The position numbers and the translations under genes are program-made. A stretch of 64,000 bases of DNA from Mimachlamys varia (Eukaryota; Mollusca; Bivalvia; Pectinida; Pectinidae): the NCBI GenBank assembly GCA_947623455.1, contig OX392534.1, positions 8,876,001-8,940,000 on the forward strand, given 5' to 3'. The notes under the pieces are model-generated. The model searched no databases and was not told the origin of the DNA. It saw only the letters and a list, made by a program, of their open reading frames with translations. Every line of letters starts with the position of its first letter. Positions within the stretch are counted from its first letter, which is position 1. This document shows positions 59,601-64,000 of the stretch, in pieces.

Positions 59601-62600
59601 ATTGACCGATTTGCATGAAACTTGGTCAAGATGTCCAGTTAAAAAAAGGCCTACTGAAAACAAGAGCAGGTCAAAGTTCAAGATCAGGAGGTTCAAAGTT
59701 CAAAGCCAAATTTTGTACCTTTTCACTGATGAATGTTCTTTATGACATTAAAACATGTTGAAGCAAAGTTGGTCAGAATTTAAACGAGTTAACTCTCCAA
59801 ACCAAATATTGAAGGTTATCAAGTCCAAGGTCAAATTACCAGGTCAATGTCAAATTTGATGAACATTTTTTTATGACATTATGAAACATAGTTGGTCAGA
59901 GTTTGACAAAGAGTCAACTGATCACAGATCAAGGTCACTGGGTTTGACCATTGGGTCCAAATCTCAAGGATTGGTGATTATTGGCGATACATTGCCACAT
60001 GGTGGGGCTTTGTGCTTACCTTTCAGTGTTCTAGTTTATTATAAAAACTACAAAGGGATTGGAAAACAGGTTATTTCAGCTAAATGTAGTCCATCAAAGA
60101 CAGGCCGTAAAAACAATATACATATATGTATGGGAGAAGGAGGGGAAGAAAAAAGAGAGTGTTAGCTAGAAAAAAGTTCATGTTAACTGTGAAATGGATC
60201 CATGTTTGATATATCATCTATATGTTTGCTTGACTTTTTTGTTTTGGATTAGTTCAGACATTAGCTTCCCTCAAATGTGTTTTTTAATAGTTATTTGTCT
60301 ATTTTTTTTTTTTACATCTATAAAGTGTTACTTCAGAAGTTTGACTATCAATGTTTTTGTTTGACAGTCATTTAGGTTTGGTCCGGAAATTGCTGAAATT
60401 GCTGCTTGTTGCCTGAAAATATTGAAAAATGAAAAAAAGAAAACTCTGGTTGGAAATGGCCAAACATGTAAGTATGGCTCAAGTTACCTTGTATGTTTAC
60501 GAAGGGATAGTTTTCTCTAGCCTACCCATCTGTACAGATATGTACCTCTGTAAGGCATTGAACCACATGATTTCCAGTCAAAGTTCAACTTCTCAACCAA
60601 TCAAAAGTCCGGAAGGTCATATACCACTAGTAGTATATAACATTTTTATCCAACAGTCAGCACATTTATACAATGGTCTGCGAGTGGAATAACACAGGGT
60701 ATTGTGGTTGAAAACTGTTTATTTAGATGAGTGATACAGACTATATGGGCTTATTGTTTTATGGTTATGGCTGGCTGACTGACTGGTATTTGACATTTTA
60801 AGTACTTAAGGAAGAGGCGTCCAAAATGGTTTTTAGGTCATCTGACCCGAAGGGTCAAGATGACCTATTGCCATCATGCTTCGTCCGTCGTCGTGCGCTG
60901 TCCGCCGTCCGCCGTCCGCCGTCCGTAAACTTTTCCTTTAACAATCTTCTTCTTAGTAATCAAAAGGCTCTAGGTGCTGATATTTGGCCAGTAGGCACCT
61001 GGGATTGAGTGCTACAAAGTTTCCTCATTTCAATGACCTTGACCTGTTTTCAAGGTCACAGGGGTCAAATATGTAAAAACCTTTAACAATGTTCTTCTCA
61101 GTAACCAAAAGGTCTAGGGTAATGATATTTGGCCAGTAGGCACCTGGGATAGAGTGCTACAAAGTTTCCTCATATCGATGACCTTGACTAACTTTCAAGG
61201 TCACAGGGGTCAAATATGTAAAAAAGCGTTTGACAATCTTTTCCTCACTAACCAATAGGCCATGGGTGATCATATTTGGCCAGTAGGTACCTGGGATAGA
61301 GTGTTCTAAAGTTTCCTCATATAAATGACCTTGACCTACTTTCAAGGTCACAGGGGTCAAATATGTTAAAAAATCTACACAACATTATCTAAAGAACTAA
61401 ATGATCTAGAGCAATGATATTTTTGTATGATATGTAGACCAGCAATGCGAATCTTTTTCTAATATATTGTGTTTAGGTCAAAGGTCAACTTTGAGTGCTG
61501 GACGGGGTCAAAGGTTAACATGGGTTATAATAGGTAAAAAGCTTTAAGAATCTTCTTCTCAAGTTCCATAAGGCCCAGGGTTCTGATATTTGGCCAGTAG
61601 GAACCTGGGATAGAGTGTTCTAAAGTTTCCTCATATAAATGACCTTGACCTACTTTCAAGGTCACAGGGGTCAAATATGTTAAAAAATCTACACAACATT
61701 ATCTAAAGAACTAAATGATCTAGAGCAACGATATTTTTGTATGATATGTAGACCAGCAATGCGAATCTTTTTCTGATATATTGTGTTTAGGTCAAAGGTC
61801 AACTTTGAGTGCTGGACGGGGTCAAAGGTTAACATGGGTTATAATAGGTAAAAAGCTTTAAGAATCTTCTTCTCAAGTTCCATAAGGCCCAGGGTTCTGA
61901 TATTTGGCCAGTAGGAACCTGGGATAGAGTGTTCTAAAGTTTCCTCATATAAATGACCTTGACCTACTTTCAAGGTCACAGGGGTCAAATATGTTAAAAA
62001 ATCTACACAACATTATCTAAAGAACTAAATGATCTAGAGCAACGATATTTTTGTATGATATGTAGACCAGCAATGCGAATCTTTTTCTAATATATTGTGT
62101 TTAGGTCAAAGGTCAACTTTGAGTGCTGGACGGGGTCAAAGGTTAACATGGGTTATAATAGGTAAAAAGCTTTAAGAATCTTCTTCTCAAGTTCCATAAG
62201 GCCCAGGGTTCTGATATTTGGCCAGTAGGAACCTGGGATAGAGTGTTCTAAAGTTTCCTCATATAAATGACCTTGACCTACTTTCAAGGTCACAGGGGTC
62301 AAATATGTTAAAAAATCTACACAACATTATCTAAAGAACTAAATGATCTAGAGCAACGATATTTTTGTATGATATGTAGACCAGCAATGCGAATCTTTTT
62401 CTAATATATTGTGTTTAGGTCAAAGGTCAACTTTGAGTGCTGGACGGGGTCAAAGGTTAACATGGGTTATAATAGGTAAAAAGCTTTAAGAATCTTCTTC
62501 TCAAGTTCCATAAGGCCCAGGGTTCTGATATTTGGCCAGTAGGAACCTGGGATAGAGTGTTCTAAAGTTTCCTCATATAAATGACCTTGACCTACTTTCA

Positions 62601-63813
62601 AGGTCACAGGGGTCAAATATGTTAAAAAATCTACACAACATTATCTAAAGAACTAAATGATCTAGAGCAACGATATTTTTGTATGATATGTAGACCAGCA
62701 ATGCGAATCTTTTTCTAATATATTGTGTTTAGGTCAAAGGTCAACTTTGAGTGCTGGACGGGGTCAAAGGTTAACATGGGTTATAATAGGTAAAAAGCTT
62801 TAAGAATCTTCTTCTCAAGTTCCATAAGGCCCAGGGTTCTGATATTTGGCCAGTAGGTACCAGGGATGGAGTACTCTAAAGTTTTCTCATATAAATGACC
62901 TTGACCTACTTTCAAGGTCACATGGGTCAAATATGTTAAAATATCTACACAACATTATCTAATGAACCGAATGATCTAGACCGATGATACTTGCATATAC
63001 TATATGTAGACTGGCAATGCAAATCTTTTTCTGATATATTGTGTTTAGGTCAAAGTTCAACTTTAAGCGCTGGACGGGGTCAAAGGTTCACTGGGGCTAT
63101 AATGGGTAAAAAGTTTTAAGAATCTTCTTCTCAAGTTCCATAAGCCCCAGGGTCCTGATATTTGACCAGTGGGTACCTGGGAAGGAGTGCTATAAAGTTT
63201 CCTCATATAAATGACCTTGACCTACTTTCAAGGTCACAGGGGTCAAATATGTTAAAAAATCACCACAACATTATCTAAACAGTCGTTTCATCTAGAGCGT
63301 TGATACTTGGGTATGTTTTGTAGACCAACATTGCAAATTTTTTTCTAATATATTGTGTTTAGGTCAAAGGTCAACTTTGAGCACTGGACAGGGTCAAAGG
63401 TTAACATGGGTTATAATGGGTAAAAGCTTTAAGAATCTTCTTATCTACTAAGTTCCATAAGCCCCAGGGTCCAATATTTGGCCAGTGCATACCTGGGAGG
63501 GAGTGGTATAAAGTTTTCTCATATAAATGACCTTGACCTACTTTCAAGGAGGTCAAATCTTTTAAAAATTAACTTTTACATAACAGATCTTTATAGTCAG
63601 ATGACCGTTGAGGCCCCTGGGCCTCTTGTTCATTAGTACACTTAATTGTTGTGCTGTGAAGTCTAACATAGAATATGGAATATTTCAGGTAAGGTGTTAG
63701 GAGAAAAGGAAGGCCAGCTAGCTGTACTGACCAGGTGTAACTTCACCTTGTTTAACGAGGCTGTAAAGCGGTGCTGCCATGAGGACACAGAGGATAAAGT
63801 GGCTTTTGTTGGG
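49300..63813 (+). CDS. FBXO18: F-box DNA helicase 1 (partial at right edge)
   Basis: Thirteen coding exons in consistent phase give the first 982 residues of FBH1, the UvrD-like 3'-5' helicase that is also the F-box subunit of an SCF ubiquitin ligase and restrains RAD51 at damaged forks. Order: a disordered N-terminus with a PCNA-binding PIP box QQKMTNFF (233-240); F-box (~408-451, [14 protein letters not shown]...CKRW); a linker; Q motif LTHEQ; Walker A GTGKTT (673-678); VVFNK; motif II IDEAQD with DEAQ at 854-857; motif [15 protein letters not shown] (878-889); motif IV SFRFG (908-912). Motifs V and VI and the C-terminus lie beyond 64000. Exon coordinates: 49300-50652, 51425-51552, 52458-52581, 52908-53101, 53424-53543, 54310-54407, 55026-55104, 56186-56275, 56980-57208, 58372-58540, 59144-59280, 60368-60467, 63689-63813. 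Human FBH1 is about 1,040 residues, so this protein is longer, mainly at its N-terminus. Confidence 0.95.
51425..51552 (+). CDS. FBXO18: FBH1 exon 2
   Basis: Acceptor ttttatag and donor ATCTG|GTAAAC (phase 2). Encodes [17 protein letters not shown] and a methionine-rich helix after the F-box. Confidence 0.9.
52458..52581 (+). CDS. FBXO18: FBH1 exon 3
   Basis: Acceptor attttag and donor AAG|GTCAGT (phase 0). Encodes [17 protein letters not shown] through QCIVNK. Its end and donor are copied in the following intron. Confidence 0.9.
52556..52702. repeat. 46-bp duplication spanning the FBH1 exon 3 donor
   Basis: Three units at 46-bp spacing (cagtgtatagtcaacaagg begins at 52564, 52610 and 52656) plus a partial fourth near 52678. 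Each holds about 25 nt of the exon end, and the GT donor is retained. Confidence 0.92.
52908..53101 (+). CDS. FBXO18: FBH1 exon 4
   Basis: Acceptor tgttttacag and donor ATCGG|GTGTGT (phase 2). Encodes a leucine-rich helical linker ([19 protein letters not shown] ... [15 protein letters not shown]) corresponding to the region between F-box and helicase in the family. Confidence 0.9.
53424..53543 (+). CDS. FBXO18: FBH1 exon 5
   Basis: Acceptor ttttttctag and donor TATGG|GTAAGT (phase 2). Encodes [15 protein letters not shown] and a glycine-containing tail. About half of the exon is re-copied downstream in the intron. Confidence 0.9.
53483..53733. repeat. About 75-bp duplication spanning the FBH1 exon 5 donor
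   Basis: Three units at 74- and 76-bp spacing (gaggacaggc at 53511 and 53585, gaagacaggc at 53661) and the start of a fourth. Each contains about 60 nt of exon-5 sequence, the donor GTAAGT and about 15 intron bases. All three donors are intact. Confidence 0.93.
54310..54407 (+). CDS. FBXO18: FBH1 exon 6 (Q motif)
   Basis: Acceptor tttttacag and donor GCAG|GTAAGA (phase 1). Encodes [15 protein letters not shown], the SF1 Q motif, and IVAFA, the strand before Walker A. Confidence 0.93.
55026..55104 (+). CDS. FBXO18: FBH1 exon 7 (Walker A)
   Basis: Acceptor gctgacag and donor AACAA|GTAAGT (phase 2). Encodes [16 protein letters not shown] and LLVVFNK. Its last ~37 nt and donor are duplicated once in the intron. 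Confidence 0.93.
55060..55230. repeat. 82-bp duplication spanning the FBH1 exon 7 donor
   Basis: Two units at 82-bp spacing (ggccacaca at 55068 and 55150). The second copy contains tggtggtcttcaacaagtaa, the exon end with its donor, nearly unchanged. Confidence 0.92.
56186..56275 (+). CDS. FBXO18: FBH1 exon 8
   Basis: Acceptor cttttcaaag and donor TTTAG|GTATGA (phase 2). Encodes [18 protein letters not shown] and [10 protein letters not shown], matching the vertebrate FPSNV.CKTFHS block. Here the FHS is GHA. Confidence 0.9.
56980..57208 (+). CDS. FBXO18: FBH1 exon 9
   Basis: Acceptor tttatctcag and donor AAAAAG|GTTTGT (phase 0). Encodes the 1B-subdomain segment with [19 protein letters not shown] and DHVPDF. 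Confidence 0.9.
57960..58240. repeat. Palindrome-rich low-complexity stretch in intron 9
   Basis: Repeated variants of ttcatgtgaa and ttcacatgaa in both orientations, giving overlapping small inverted repeats. No transposon boundary is recognisable. Confidence 0.6.
58372..58540 (+). CDS. FBXO18: FBH1 exon 10 (Walker B)
   Basis: Acceptor ggtttgtcgtag and donor CCAG|GTACCA (phase 1). Encodes [21 protein letters not shown] and [14 protein letters not shown]1 motif II with the catalytic Asp-Glu. Confidence 0.94.
59144..59280 (+). CDS. FBXO18: FBH1 exon 11 (motif III)
   Basis: Acceptor tggtttattag and donor CACAG|GTAACT (phase 0). Encodes [19 protein letters not shown] and TIFYLTQ. Confidence 0.94.
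59275..59485. repeat. 53-54-bp array starting at the FBH1 exon 11 donor, 4 copies
   Basis: cacaggtaactgtataaac occurs at donor positions 59281, 59335, 59388 and 59441. Only the last five or so exon bases (CACAG) are included, with the donor and about 48 intron bases. Copies are nearly identical. Confidence 0.93.
59520..59960. repeat. AGGTCA/GTTCAA-rich repeat in intron 11
   Basis: Contains tgaccgatttgcatgaaact, and many ggtcaaa, gttcaaag and aaggtca segments. It looks like a diverged interspersed repeat related in style to the larger element in intron 12. The open frame 59881-60165 lies partly in it and shows no domain. Confidence 0.5.
60368..60467 (+). CDS. FBXO18: FBH1 exon 12 (motif IV)
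   Basis: Acceptor tgtttgacag and donor ACAT|GTAAGT (phase 1). Encodes [19 protein letters not shown] and [10 protein letters not shown]. Confidence 0.93.
60835..63607. mobile_element. 2.8-kb non-autonomous element of 314-bp tandem units
   Basis: Ends GGTCATCTGA (60836-60845) and TCAGATGACC (63597-63606) are perfect inverted repeats. The left end also forms a hairpin (aggtcatctgaccc...gggtcaagatgacct) and is followed by a GC-rich tccgccgtccgccgtccg run. Inside, four to five near-identical 314-bp units (aagttccataagg at 61561, 61875, 62189, 62503 and 62817) are flanked by diverged copies. The units have no coding capacity. The element fills most of FBH1 intron 12. Confidence 0.85.
63689..63813 (+). 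CDS. FBXO18: FBH1 exon 13
   Basis: Acceptor gaatatttcag and donor GTTGGG|GTAAAT (phase 0). Encodes [18 protein letters not shown] and EAVKRCC...KVAFVG, the family's GQVALLSRTN block. The next exon lies beyond the window. Confidence 0.9.
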
Positions 63814-63876
63814 GTAAATATACAAGTTTAAACATTTACTTAAATGAAATTTAAAAACTTCATTATCAAAAAGTAG

Positions 63877-64000
63877 TAGTGGGCGGATTGGTCGTGTGGT
63901 TAACACTCCGGCCTTCCATGCAGGCAGCCGGGGTTCGATCCCCGTAATCGTCATACGCATGGAACATTCAGAGAGAAGTGTTTTTCTCCTGCCCACACAA
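63877..64000 (+). mobile_element. tRNA-derived SINE head (truncated by window edge)
   Basis: gattggtcgtgtggttaac resembles a pol III A box and ggttcgatccccg is a canonical B box about 35 bp later, with a T-arm stem cgggg/cccg. The acceptor stem does not pair, so it is a tRNA-like SINE promoter rather than a working tRNA gene. It lies in FBH1 intron 13, in the sense orientation. Confidence 0.7.

Noticed and set aside
59881..60165. 94-codon plus-strand frame in FBH1 intron 11
   Set aside because: Partly repeat sequence, no domain, and the flanking FBH1 exons join in phase without it.
63877..63960. A functional tRNA gene
   Set aside because: A and B boxes and a T-arm are visible but the acceptor stem does not pair; better read as a SINE head.

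Overview
The window looks like nuclear DNA of a lophotrochozoan invertebrate, most likely a bivalve mollusc. It is AT-rich, its genes are split into small exons by long GT-AG introns, and it carries several tandem arrays, miniature inverted-repeat elements, a decayed DNA transposon and a 5'-truncated LINE. This placement is inference from genome style; no species marker is visible. There are no operons, no CRISPR arrays and no bacterial features.

Three protein-coding genes can be supported by splice-site and reading-phase reconstruction. (1) Minus strand, 22170-19822: a two-exon gene for a 324-residue protein with an N-terminal PARP-type zinc finger and two PC4/Sub1-like domains, the second encoded by exon 2. 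Its only intron is nearly filled by a ~45-bp satellite. (2) Minus strand, 35077-28198: an almost canonical Rap1 small GTPase in five common coding exons plus two tandem 99-nt alternative last exons (28498-28400 and 28296-28198). Each last exon encodes a different hypervariable tail ending in the same CVLL prenylation box. A probable non-coding first exon ends at 37268. (3) Plus strand, 49300 to beyond the right edge: FBH1/FBXO18, the F-box DNA helicase. Thirteen coding exons give the first 982 residues (PIP box, F-box, UvrD/SF1 motifs I to IV); the C-terminal part lies outside the window.

Layout: 1-596, a 36-bp satellite; 600-19800, gene-poor DNA with a 28-bp array (2308-3070), at least six copies of a ~350-400-bp dispersed repeat, small inverted repeats and two weak orphan exon candidates; 19.8-22.2 kb, the PARP-finger/PC4 gene; 22.2-28.2 kb, non-coding, with a MITE nested inside a dispersed repeat; 28.2-37.3 kb, Rap1 with a 37-bp intronic satellite and a 60-bp donor-spanning array; 38.1-45.5 kb, a block of transposable elements (2.2-kb fold-back element, hairpins, a 176-bp palindromic MITE, a decayed DDE transposon with a SWIM zinc finger, and a 151-bp MITE with a 7-bp target duplication); 47.4-48.6 kb, a LINE remnant; 49.3 kb to the end, FBH1, whose intron 12 holds a 2.8-kb element built of 314-bp units carrying perfect DR1 nuclear-receptor motifs, and whose intron 13 holds a tRNA-derived SINE head.

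The most unusual pattern is that five of the 18 splice donors I could place (Rap1 exon 3; FBH1 exons 3, 5, 7 and 11) sit at the head of short tandem duplications that copy the end of the exon, the GT donor and the start of the intron two to seven times. The intron therefore holds decoy donors, and in all five cases using one would bring in a stop codon. I saw no such duplication at any acceptor. With the paired Rap1 last exons, this suggests that local tandem duplication is shaping splicing in this genome.
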